NCBI RefSeq assembly: GCF_021130785.1
Contig: NW_025777470.1
Coordinates: 1 to 64,000 of the forward strand
Source: Homalodisca vitripennis
Lineage: Eukaryota; Arthropoda; Insecta; Hemiptera; Cicadellidae
Direction of reading: 5' to 3'
DNA: 64,000 nucleotides
How positions within the stretch are numbered: position 1 is the stretch's first letter; the number at the start of each line of letters is the position of its first letter. Shown piece after piece: positions 1 through 10,561 of the stretch. The translations under genes and the position numbers were made by a program. The notes under the pieces are model-generated. The model was given only the letters and a program-made list of their open reading frames with translations. It did no database searches and was not told the DNA's origin.

Positions 1-540
1 CTAAATTATTACCGAAAAAAACTCCTAACAGTGAACTCAGGATGAAATAGTTAATATCAGAATTTTTATATTTAAAAGCTTATTTAGTTTTTAAACTTAG
101 AATACAATTAAAATGTAAATTGTAGATAATTCCCAATACATTTGTTCTAATGTATGCATGAATACTAAAACAAAAGATAAAAGAAGATTAACAACTCGTA
201 GCAAATGCGAGAAAATGTACTAAAAACGATGTTTAGCAAAACACCAATCTAAGTAAGTAAGCAAACAACAATTGATTATTAATAATCAGAGAACGCATCA
301 CAAGTCAGTACTACTACACTTAATCCAAAACAAGCGACAATGCCGTGAGCTGCACAACAAAGACATTTTGAATTAATACCCCCCTCCAGGGCTGAAAGTA
401 CTGTTGAAGTTTACGTAAACGGCTGAAATTCCCAGCAACAGTTTTCTTTATTACTCGGTGTTTTCAAACCAAAAATCGCTCTTGTCCATTTTCCTATAAA
501 AGAAACATGCAAGCTTATAGCAGGGATTATATTGATACAC
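1..540 (+). repeat. X block, copy in F1 (5' end cut by window)
   Basis: This is the same block as 16,440-17,100, 19,700-20,300 and 56,960-57,480, with inverted relatives in R1 (about 11,500-11,970) and R2 (about 45,540-45,960). Shared landmarks are 'GAACGCATCACAAGTCAGTA', 'GACAATGCCGTGAGC' and 'CTGAAAGTACT'. This copy carries many private one- or two-base insertions that the other copies lack, including an extended A run near 17-23 and an extended C run near 380. Confidence 0.7.
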
Positions 541-1439
541 GGCGTTTGTTTTGATAGGATAAGGAAATCTATTCCTAAATTAAATTTGTAGGATAAATTG
601 TATCTACAATTTTAAAATGAACATTTATAGGCTCTTATGATTTAGTGATATCAATATTTTTTGAAAATGGAATTTACTGTTTACAACTGCATGAACTACT
701 CATAACTAAAAATAAATGATATTAAAATTCCGTTATTGAAGTAGATAAAACATTAGGCCATCAAGCCCATTCCCAAATCATCAAATTGCCATTTGAATAC
801 ATCTAACTATTAACAAAAAATTGAATAACAAAAAATTAAATCAAATTACTTAACTTATATGAAATATTAGATAAAAATTTTTTCGCAATGGAATTATAAT
901 AAAGTAAATTAAATAATGCAGAATGAAAACCCGTACTTTATATTTTAGTTATCTTCCGACATGTATTTTTAATCTGTAGAATACAATAAAATATGAATTC
1001 CCACAATAAAGTACAAGCTTGCCGCAATAAGTTTTATTAGCCACTTTGATAAAAAGCCGAGCATTAGTGGAAGCCTTATAACTGAGAGGAATGAAAAAAC
1101 AAATAATACGGATAAAGTTTTTTAAAACCCCAATGTGAAGTGAAAATCAAAATAAATTTTAGCAAAAAATATTCTCTGTACAGATTGTTTGCTTTATTAA
1201 AAAGGATTCCAGCCAATATCAGATGCCTATATACTTCCCCTAATATATTGCTGATATATTTCGTGCAAGGCAACATGATACACTGATTTAGCTTTAATGA
1301 GTTTTAACATTTGATAACATAACCAAATGTTTGTTCCCGATCTTTATTTCCTAACTAGACAACAATTAGTTACAATATTTTACAGATCCTTGAATCACGT
1401 TATATGTTATACACGTTTCCTTCAATATAAAGGATGAAA

Positions 1440-1590
1440 AAAGTGCTACTTTCGACTAGCCCTGCGTTGAGAGTTATTCAGCAACAAATCGCCCGCATAA
1501 CAGACACCTGGTAGGTAGGTGGTGGTGGAAAGTTGGAAAGCCACAGATGTTCGATGGGACAGGTGTTTGCCAATTTAACTTATTTTAGTT
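1440..1590 (+). repeat. GGT-repeat conserved block, F1 copy
   Basis: A GC-richer block containing 'AGTTATTCAGCAACAAATCG', a short (GGT)n run and 'GGGACAGGTGTTTGCCAA'. It recurs at 21,095, 33,125 and 58,300. The copies keep the flanks of the GGT run more strongly than the AT-rich sequence around them. The open frames over it encode a run of tryptophans from TGG repeats and are not convincing as protein. Function unknown. Confidence 0.65.
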
Positions 1591-3473
1591 TCTCAATTAT
1601 TGATTATAGAGCTTGTAAGAATATAAAAGTTTATAAAAAGTTTCATTTTAAAACTTTTGTTTAAATCTCAAAGTAAATAGTCAGTACAACGTACTCAGAT
1701 CCATGTTTGTGTATGTTCTTACATACTTTATCAATATAAAAGTCAAACAAAATTAAATTTACATTTTACTATCGCCATTGCTATTAATGAGATTTTATCG
1801 TAACAAGTAAATATAAAAATCTTGGATTATATTATGGATGAAGAAATCTAAGGCAAAGCGAGAATAACATTTACACAGTATTTTAATCTAAGTCACAATT
1901 AGTATTAATTGCCTAATAGTCATTGCAAATAATTAAGTTTTATCTAGGAATTTTTGCGAGGGTTAAAGACTCAGGTACAAATGTGGGCATGACAATGTTT
2001 GTAATCACAATACATGGTTTTGATTAATGAATAAATTATGTGGTCAGGGGCGTAACACGGTGATGTATCATGGCCTTATTTTTACAACTGTAATTGTATA
2101 CTTTAATATTATTTAAAGTTTCTCTGGAAATATTAAAAGTATAAGTCCAAAACAAACCTGTATTTTTAAACTGAAGAGAGCAAGTTATTACTCCTGTCAG
2201 CATCATACAGCGCGCACAAGTATTGCTCCACGCATTGAATACCTCAGTTTTAAATTTGCGGCAAAAATTAGGAATTCGTCTGGTAAATTGTAAGTTGTTT
2301 TACATACAGCAAATGTTTAATAATGTTGGTTTATAAAATTATACAAAGTATAAATTTTTAATCTGAGTAATGTATACTGCATATAAAATAACAAACATTT
2401 GGTATTAAATATAATTATAGTTTGTGTAAAATTTTACTCGAAACCTTTTCTAAATAAATTCTTTTGAAACATTAATGGTTATAAGATAATACACTATTTA
2501 CACGAGGTTATAAAATCTTACCCACACATTAAAATCGAAGCAACAAATGCAAAGCCGAGCTACAAGCTCGGGTTTTTCCTCTATGTTACATTTATATTTT
2601 AATTACAGCACCAAGAAAATAATCGTTATAAAATAAGAACAGGAATAAACAGCAAAAGGCAAATACAAAAATACTTATAAAGCGTATTGTGTTTTACTAT
2701 GCTGTTATTGTTAAGTGTTAATGTGTTTTCTTCTCGCTAATTAACTGCTCTTAGACCAAATAGGTATTAGTAGCCTTCATATACAATTCAACATATAAAA
2801 CGCACATGAACCATGTATAATAAAGTTACAGATTTAAAAAATTCCAATTTTCTTATGTACGAAATTTTAGTAATTATTAGTCAAATATAATGAATGGGCT
2901 GTGTGATGTAATATTAACCTTCATTCATTTTAATACACTTCATTCTTAAAACGTAAAGAACGTTAAACGTTAACCATTTAAAAGTGTCGTTGACATTGCA
3001 TACCTCATCTATTTACTTTCCACATTATCGATGCATACCAAATTATGAAGAAAATAATAACACTAATATATTAATAAAGCGTTTGTAATATAAAAACACT
3101 AAGTACATTGAATGAAATCCTCGTGACCTTAATTAATATTAACCGGTCCTTCATAAGTGTTATAAAAGTATATATTATCAAATTAAAGTTTAGTAGATTA
3201 ATTTGTTTAGTTATTTTCTGAGATATTTTTATTCCAGTTTGGATTAACTGGTAGTGATAACTATATTTGGGTCAGTGGATGTTAAAGGCAAAATAATCCA
3301 AAAGCGATTATACAAATCTTTACCTTGCCCAATAGCATTATGGTCTAATTGGATGCATCTCTAATCGGCTGGAGCAAATTGTAAAAGCAGCAAACTACGA
3401 TGTAGTAGAAAGTCACTTACTGAAAAGAAAAAAAAAAAATTTAGGCGTGCTACATCAAGCTCATGAAATCACC

Positions 3474-3752
3474 AAGGAGCTTTATTTGGGAGGTCCTGAT
3501 AGTAGGGACCTCCAGTCAGATAGTGATTATTAAAGTAGTATTACTAAACAGACAATGCAAGAGTGGCAGACTCAGGTTATAATGAACAAGGAGCTTATAG
3601 GGGAGGTCTGATTGTAGGGACCCCCAGTCAGATAGTGATTATTAAAGTAGTATTACTAAACAGACAATGCCAGAGTTGCAGACTCAGGTTATAATGAACA
3701 AGGAGCTTATAGGGAGGTCTGATTTTAGGGACCTCCAGTCAGATAGTGATTT
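3474..3752 (+). repeat. Hairpin-bearing tandem repeat, about 113 bp unit, 2.5 copies
   Basis: 'AAGGAGCTT' recurs at 3,474, 3,588 and 3,700, giving periods of 114 and 112 bp. Each unit then has a GGTC(C)TGAT...GGGACC...CAGTCAGATAG segment that can fold on itself, then 'ACTAAACAGACAATGC'. The same family occurs at 34,778-35,215, 37,838-38,060 and 60,240-60,430 at the equivalent place in the other units. Confidence 0.8.
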
Positions 3753-4723
3753 TTATGTGCTTCATTTGGAATTTAAACTCTAAAATTTAAATTTTTGTAT
3801 ATTACGTAGTAGTTAAGAACAGTACGTTATGAAGTACTCAAATTAATTGGCGGTGTTAAATTACTAATTATCATTATGTACCACGTCATAAGTAATGGAT
3901 AGTCACCATTTAAAAACAACTGTCCCTCCAATACATTATTTCATGAATCAAAAACTGGATTTTCAATTTTCTAATTTGTAAAATACAATTCTTCTAATAC
4001 TTCTTTAGTACTGAATCATAACATGAGTTTAATTTCATTTACAACTTGCGTGTATAAAATACCTATAAATGTCGTATCTCTCTAGATAAAACCGAAGGAG
4101 TCTACAAACATAGCGATTCATTATACTTTCAGATGCAATCTCTGGTAATGTCAAGCAAACACTTGAATTCTAAGAAAAGTGTCTTCTCTTCAACTAGTTT
4201 AGTCGGAACAGACACAGTCAGGTTTTTATCGACAATAGTGTGAGGGTTCGTAACGCAAATTATTAATAAGATCTGAAAAGTATAATTTAAAATATGTTTT
4301 TATTGTTGAACTGCATTCTAGGGATTTAATTTAACTAATATTTATTATTTGCTTTTTAGATCGAGTGCTTAAAACTGCAGGATATATAGATGCGTTATAA
4401 GAACCCATCTGAGTTCCCCGTATTCCCGTATTGAGAACCCGTATTCAAAGTTAAAATAGAATTGTTCCATGTAGTTGGTTACCTGGAGTTAATCGTAAAT
4501 AACACTACTGATTGGTATTGTTGTATAATATTCTGCAACAGATTAATTATACACAAAGATATAGTTAACAGAAAACTTAATTTCGTTTCGAAGTAATAGT
4601 CTAAACATGATAATCGTTCTCTGTGATGGATATATAACGTGCGTTTTTACTTCACTATTGTATTCGTTATATAAATCTTCTACACCTCTACACACTATAT
4701 GAGACACCGGTTAACTTAACAGA

Positions 4724-4850
4724 TTGAACGTCAGGGAAGCCTATCACTTTAGGGGCTTAGAAACAATGCATTTCTTCCCGTCTGTATGTATATCTATTAG
4801 TCAGTTTGCCTATATGCTCATGAGTTACTTTGTGCTAACAATAAGTCGAG
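4724..4850 (+). repeat. Conserved 'GAAGCCTATCACT' block, F1 copy
   Basis: 'AGGGAAGCCTATCACT' followed about 30 bp on by TGCATTTCT and a TCTGTnTGTATATCT-rich run. Equivalent blocks lie at 22,490, 36,275 and 62,962. Weaker relatives at 1,068, 20,725 and 57,940 sit upstream in the same units, so the unit contains an internal old duplication. The 94-codon frame here (to 5,008) is not kept open in F2, F3 or F4, so I do not call it coding. Confidence 0.6.
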
Positions 4851-7209
4851 AAAAAAATTTACCTATAGACTTGTTATTGGGTTTTGAATCTTCTTATTTT
4901 CAGAGAAAAATCAAATTCCGTATTGTTGGATTTCACTCTGTAGGTTTTGACAAAAGATCAGTATACACTTTTAAATTGGCAATAAAGGTAATCGTGATGG
5001 ATACGTGAAAATCACAAAAGTAAAATAGGAAACTTAACAAAAATCTTACTTTTTGTATGATAAGTAAGTATCAAGTATAGGCCCACGTAATTAACTATGG
5101 ATTGGAAATTTTTGTGAAACCTTACGGAAGCCTGTTAGAATGTTTTATTGAAAACTATTGAGGAAAAAAGTAATATGTACCTGGTGGAAACAGCTATGTT
5201 AATATGAAATGCATATAATTTTGTATTAAATTAAAAGGAAGGTTGTGAGGAACTATAATCAAATTTATTAATTAATTAACACAAATTATTCTACCTTTTC
5301 AGGATTCAGGAGTATCGTTTTTAAGTATTTTAGGGTAGAGTAATAAATTTAACCGACCGAAAAAACACAACATTCCTAATTTGTGTTAGGGAGAAAATAT
5401 AAACCATCTTAATTTCTCATTTCTGATATTTTGGCATCATGTTCAAAGAGATGATACTAAAAAACGCGAATCACACTTTTCTTTACTTGGTTTAAAAAGG
5501 CATTATAGTAATGTTTAATTTGACCTTTGTTTACATTTCATATTTCGATATTCGAATCCATCCACTTCATCGACATCCTATTTCACGAAATATTTAAACA
5601 GTTACCTCTAACTTAAGGTGAAAAAATTCTAGGTAATAACGATTTATTTTACATAAGGTTTCAAGATTACACAATTCCAGACTTTCAGAGTACATTAACA
5701 TGCTAAACATTAAAGTTGTTTTTACCATCCGGTGTTTACAAATTAACTTTAAAACAACAATGCATTCCTAGTGTTATATTTCATTATAACTGCCATATTA
5801 TGAAATCCAATCGCCTACATTATTGTATTCTTTGTATTGGAACAAAGTGTACTATTAATGCAATGATATATTTCAGAGGTATACAATGACAAAAATTGTA
5901 ATAGGACATAAAAAGTATACGATCAGTCCAATACAAGGTCTAGTGTTATAAAAGTTAACACGTACGTCATGGACCCATCCTTCCTTCTGCACAAAGAGTA
6001 TATATATTTTACCTACCTATCATATAATGTTGATAATGGGCCTTGCGTTGGCCTCGAGACCAAAGTCGGTAGAGTTATCTCAATATAATCTTGTTGACGA
6101 AATTTAAAACTGTATAAACCATCGGTTGTGTTTATTGAACACTTCATAATTTTTACACAGCTCAGAATATAAATAAACCTTTTTTTTTGAGTTTTAAGTC
6201 CAGATCACCTAGAATTTTAAAATCTAATTTTGATGTAAGTTTTGTTTACTAATAACAAATAACATGAGAAGTTAACAGACTTTTTGAGGTTTTAACGAGG
6301 TAATAAAACACGCTAAAACAGTTAAATGCAGGTAAAAAGATCACTTTCCCTTTACTAATCCATTTAGCTTACTACAAAATAAATTAAATTTATTCCCGAT
6401 GCTCAAAGTTATAGTGCTATGAATTACTATCTGTTGAAAGTATTTATAACCAGAATTAACCATCTGTGGTTTATTGATACTGTATTAAATTTTTTATGAA
6501 TTGAAGTAGTATGATGAATACATAAATAAATTCTGTTCTTTTAAGTGTTTTAGGTAGTTTGAATTATTTGAATGTTAAGGTGATAATTAAAGAAATTCTC
6601 AAATCATAATGAGACTATTTATGCGGATATAGCGTTATCTTAAGCTTTTCCAGCCAAAATCTAAATATTTCTGCACCTGAAGTGACGATTTTGTTGATCC
6701 ATAAATGGTAAAACCGATAATCGTAAAAAAGATAATTTATAATATGATTTTGATGTATGGATATACGAAAAAGAAATATATACACATAGTTTATTAACAA
6801 AGTTGCGGGTGAGAGTTATGGGATTATGCTTACTAAATCAACTATACCTAAGTAAGTGTTTGTACAAAAATTCAGCATTATACAAGCGCAGTAAGCGGTA
6901 TATCCACTCAGCTCTCTCTACCTCGGTTAACCGCTGCTTGGACTAACATGCACTTTCAAATTAACGGATCGGTTGTATCCTAGTTTTATTATTCGTTCTC
7001 ATTCGGAAACATAATTGTTTATACAAAACTATAAACCTACTATAATTGAGCTTCTCTTTAAAATACTACTTCTAAAAGTTGAAATATCCATTTAACAATT
7101 TGGCTGACAAATTGAAAAATAGCGGTGAAAGTTAGCAAATTATAATTTTAAGTTGCGTTTATAATCATTATAATTAAAAGATATTTACTCCAGCTGTGAA
7201 CCTATTCAT

Positions 7210-7775
7210 TGCGTAACAAAAATGGTAACGCATTGAATATGTAGTAGATATTAAAGTTTGTTGAATTATGTTGTTAGTTGATTTTAATCAATGCAAAATA
7301 TCAAGATTTGATTCATGTTTCTTGTTTTTTAAAGACGCGAAAATCAAATTCCGTATAGTTTAATGTCACTCTGTAAGTTTTGACAAAATATCAGTTAAAA
7401 TTTTAAATCGGCAATGAAGGTAATCGTGATGGATACGTGAAAAATCACAAAAGTGAAAAATACAAACTTAAAAAAATTCTTACTTTTGTATGAGATAAAG
7501 TATCATGTGTAGGCCTATGTAATTAACTATGGATTGGAAACTTTGTATGTAACCTTAAGGAAACCAATTAGATGTTTTATGAGCCGTTGAGAAATAAAAT
7601 ATTACGTACCTGCTGAAAACAGCTATATTAATTTGAAATACATATAATTTGTATTAAATTAACAGAAATGTCGCATAAGTAACGCATTGAATATGTGTAG
7701 TAGATATTAAGTTTGTTGATTTTTGTTTGTTATGTTGATTTAATCAATGCAAAATATCAAGATTTGGTTTATGTT
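7210..7775 (+). repeat. Displaced internal copy bracketed by about 95 bp direct repeats
   Basis: The sequence 'AACGCATTGAATATG' followed by about 80 bp ending in 'AATGCAAAATATCAAGATTT' occurs at about 7,210-7,305 and again at 7,678-7,775. Between them, 7,335-7,660 is a second copy of 4,910-5,240 in the same orientation, with landmarks 'TCAAATTCCGTAT', 'GTAATCGTGATGGATACGTG' and 'TTAACTATGGATTGGAAA'. The arrangement looks like an insertion or template-switch event that duplicated its target. Confidence 0.7.
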
Positions 7776-8390
7776 TTTGCAATACTTTAAGTACATATAA
7801 ACTGTATTGAATAGTGTTAAACCTAAATATGCAACTCACTACGAGTTTGTCCTTTACTCATGTATGTATCATAAAATGATGAAAATCAGAGTATGTACGT
7901 TAACATGGTTGATAGTGTAAGATTGAACTTAATAATTGTAAGTAGTGAACCTTTGTGCTTATTTGTTCCAACAGCAAGAAATAATCTAACAAGAGTATAA
8001 AAATGCCTTTTGATTATGTATTTATACATATGGATAATGATGTTACTTCATTGATCAAAGCAGTGGAATTACGTTTAACTACAATTTATACTAATTTTAT
8101 TATTATGTAACATCAAAATACTACTCCACAATATGTTTCATGTAATGTAAATATAATCCCTAACAATGGCATTGTACAAATTTGTATAAACATGAGACTG
8201 TTTCAGTAAACAACCACATGGATTTATGTTTACTTGTATCTAATTTACATTAGTTTTTAGTAATATGTAACACTATGTACTAAGACAACGTTATATTTAA
8301 TGTAATTAAATATTAACATAAACAAAAACTCTTTTTGTTTAGGGAATGATAAACATGTTAATATTTCCCTAAGAATAAAAAAGTAAGTTT

Positions 8391-8558
8391 ATGTCAAGCG
8401 TGTTGAAGCAGCGACACTTCAGTAGCTTTTTAACAGGTGTCTGTCGCCTCTGGTGCTCATTGCTTGACTCATTGTGGTAGCCTATACCATGGTGTCCTGT
8501 TATCCTGATCCTTTATTTCATGACGGTGTTGCTGTATAAAATACTTCTTCTAGTACAG
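8391..8558 (+). promoter_or_regulatory. Conserved GC-richer block ending in a TATA-like motif, copy 1 in F1
   Basis: The block runs from ACACTTCAGTAGCTTTTTAA through 'GTCGCCTCTGGTGCTC' to a TATAAAATA at 8,535-8,543. It is repeated about 600 bp downstream (8,961-9,150) and once in F3 (40,215-40,400). It stands out from flanks that are almost purely A and T. A core promoter role is inference from the fixed TATA-like end; no initiator or transcript can be shown here. Confidence 0.35.
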
Positions 8559-8960
8559 CTTTACTATTTATAATTAATCTTCCCCTTTAATTTATAAAAA
8601 GTACAAACATGATTAATACTGTAATTTAATTACGTTTTTACTACATTTTACACTACTCTTACTATTACTTAACATCAAACTACTATTCCATATTCCATGT
8701 AATGTAGTTACTAACGGGTCAATGAGATCTTACGTACTTATTACAAACATGTTAATATTTCTTTAAAACCTTTATGGATTTATGTTTACTTGTAACTAAT
8801 TTCCATTAATTATAGTAATATTTATAACAAAGTGTTAAGCAAAATTATATTTCATGTAATTAAATTTTAACTTGAAAAGCTCTATTTTGTACTTGTTTAT
8901 ATAAAGAATTATACACATGTCAATATTTTCCAAAACCAAATTTGTCAAATAGTAGTTAAA

Positions 8961-9150
8961 TTTCAAGCGTTGTTACGTTTGTGTTAAATAAGTGTGGTTT
9001 TGCAGTGACACATCAGTAGCTTTTTAGCGAGTGTCCTGTCGCCTCTGGTGCTCGTTGCTCGACTCTTTGTGGCACCTCTTACGTCGGTGTCCTGTATCCT
9101 GACCCCTTTGTTTCATGACAGTGTTGCTGTATAAATACTTCTCTCTAGTA
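8961..9150 (+). promoter_or_regulatory. Conserved GC-richer block ending in TATAAATA, copy 2 in F1
   Basis: Direct repeat of the block at 8,391, ending in GTTGCTG then TATAAATA at 9,130-9,137, matching the F3 copy at 40,380-40,387. Similarity with copy 1 extends into the AT-rich flanks, so about 600 bp was duplicated in tandem in F1. In F3 the block is single. Confidence 0.35.
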
Positions 9151-9300
9151 TTCCTTTACTATTAAAATTATCTCCACATTTAATTTTGAAAAGCATCTTA
9201 ATTTTTCCTCAAATATCAATCAATATTATTTCTCAACGAATATGTAATATTATAATAAAGGCTAAAAAATCACTTATTAGACCACAGCCTATGAGTTTGT

Positions 9301-10079
9301 CATACAAATCTAGTGGCCATTAAGTAATTAATTTTAATGTGTAAATACATTATTCTATATGAATTCAAGCAAAGGGTGGTTTAGTTTTGTAGGAATACTT
9401 TTGGTTATTCTCAGTTATTCCGCATCACAGGAAGAAAGATTTTTTTATAAAAATCTCAAATAATTTTTAACAATGTTTGTTCTTACATATTTTTCACATA
9501 TTAAAATTGCGTAAGTATGGGAAATGGATATTTATGTAGCTCTCACGATAAAGACTCATTACATAGTTAATACTTGCACATAGCGTGGATGAATCTTTTA
9601 ACCAGTATAAAAAATAAAAGTTTTAGAGATGGGAGCCGTTCAATGTTTGAATATTATAGAAAAAATGGTTAATAGGCATCATAGAGCAATTAAAAAATTT
9701 GTTCTAGGATTATCGCTCTTTTAAACATGTATTGTTTTGTGTACCGGTGGTAGAATCATGTGAAAACTTCTTTAATATACTTAGGAACTTTTTTATTCAA
9801 GCTCAGTAATGAAATAAACCTGTTTTTACTATATATTTATATACACATACCTTTAGTTTTAATCAAAGTGAAAACTATTGAAGATACCGTGATAAATTTC
9901 CACATTAAATGCCCTAAGCTCAAATATATGTTTCTCAATCACTAGATTAGTATATAAATTGTGATTTAATTAGAAAAACACACAAACACACACACACACA
10001 CACACACTTATATATATATATATATATATATAAAATTAGTATATACATGGGAAACACTTATATTGTTTTGCTGCCGGCC
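9301..10079. other. F1/R1 turning point, no gene seen
   Basis: Similarity to F3 fades after about 9,300, and R1 similarity begins near 10,080. A 61-codon frame at 9,760-9,945 has no support from other copies. Apart from the (CA)n(TA)n tract nothing is recognised. Compared with the F2/R3 and F3/R2 junctions, this junction lacks the last 2 kb of F and the first few hundred bases of R. Confidence 0.5.
9977..10033. repeat. (CA)n(TA)n compound microsatellite
   Basis: A run of CA dinucleotides to about 10,008 passes directly into TA dinucleotides to about 10,033. It sits in the F1/R1 turning point. Confidence 0.95.
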
Positions 10080-10096
10080 TCATATAATTAAATATT

Positions 10097-10561
10097 CTAA
10101 GATGGTTGGAGTTTGCTTTTTTTTTTTTGCTTTTTTGGAATAAGTTCATCGAATTTCATCACGTAGAACACATTTCGTTTTAATTTTAGCAATATCAAAT
10201 AACCTGCTGTATTAAATATGAATATCATATTACACTTGTTATTTGTAGGATATGAAGGGAATTCCATGTGTCCCTCAATTGCAATTTTTACAAACCAAAA
10301 GACTGGCATGGAGTTGTATTTTAACTTAAAAATCAGTAGCATCATTGTATCAACAATAATTGCGAATAAATCAAGAAATATATAAATCAAGATAATTCGT
10401 GCATAAGTACTAAAAGAAACAACTACACTTTCGATGAGGTCCACTTTATCTTTGACGAACATAGCACGGTGGATTGTCAAAAATATATAAACCGTAAAAA
10501 CTGTTCGTTCAACTAGAACAATGAAATCGTCAAATATTTTCCTTCTCTCGGAATTCAACAT
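10097..10561 (-). CDS. Candidate hypothetical membrane protein exon, 154 codons, unidentified
   Basis: I do not recognise this protein. The frame is ATG to stop, 154 residues. It starts MLNSERRKIFDDF. Hydrophobic stretches lie at about residues 14-30, 45-78 (YARIILIYIFLDLFAIIVDT core) and 112-127, and the C-terminus is lysine-rich. It would be a small membrane protein if expressed. What favours coding is that R2 and R3 keep the same ATG and near-identical first residues (MLKSERRKIFDD, MLKTGRRKIFDN), and R2 keeps a matching segment with KLKYxxMPVF after two single-base frameshifts. Against it: a frame this long can arise by chance in DNA this AT-rich, substitutions between copies are not clearly confined to third positions, and no splice sites or promoter are evident. 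It could be one exon of a decayed gene carried in the repeat unit. Confidence 0.3.
   Translation of the reverse strand: MLNSERRKIFDDFIVLVERTVFTVYIFLTIHRAMFVKDKVDLIESVVVSFSTYARIILIYIFLDLFAIIVDTMMLLIFKLKYNSMPVFWFVKIAIEGHMEFPSYPTNNKCNMIFIFNTAGYLILLKLKRNVFYVMKFDELIPKKQKKKSKLQPS

Larger units (their letters stand above)
1..9300 (+). repeat. Large repeat unit, copy F1 (forward)
   Basis: This stretch parallels F4 from about position 57,003 onward. The order of landmarks is the same: X block, GGT block (about 1,470 and 58,310), hairpin tandem repeats (3,474 and 60,240), the 'GATGCAATCTCTGGTAATG' block (4,133 and 62,551) and a long closely similar stretch (5,300-5,800 and 63,490-63,990). From about 6,530 to 9,300 it parallels F3 from about 38,855 to 40,530. 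F1 lacks about 1.7 kb that F4 has at 60,790-62,510; the join in F1 is at about 4,095. No intact protein-coding gene is visible. The outer limits are approximate because similarity fades into AT-rich sequence. Confidence 0.75.

Noticed and set aside
3474..3752. CRISPR-like array (also 34,778-35,215)
   Set aside because: Direct repeats of over 110 bp with no short-repeat/unique-spacer pattern, in a eukaryotic setting; these are ordinary tandem repeats.
4724..5008. 94-codon frame in F1
   Set aside because: The homologous DNA in F4, F2 and F3 has stops and frameshifts at several points, and the sequence matches no family I know.
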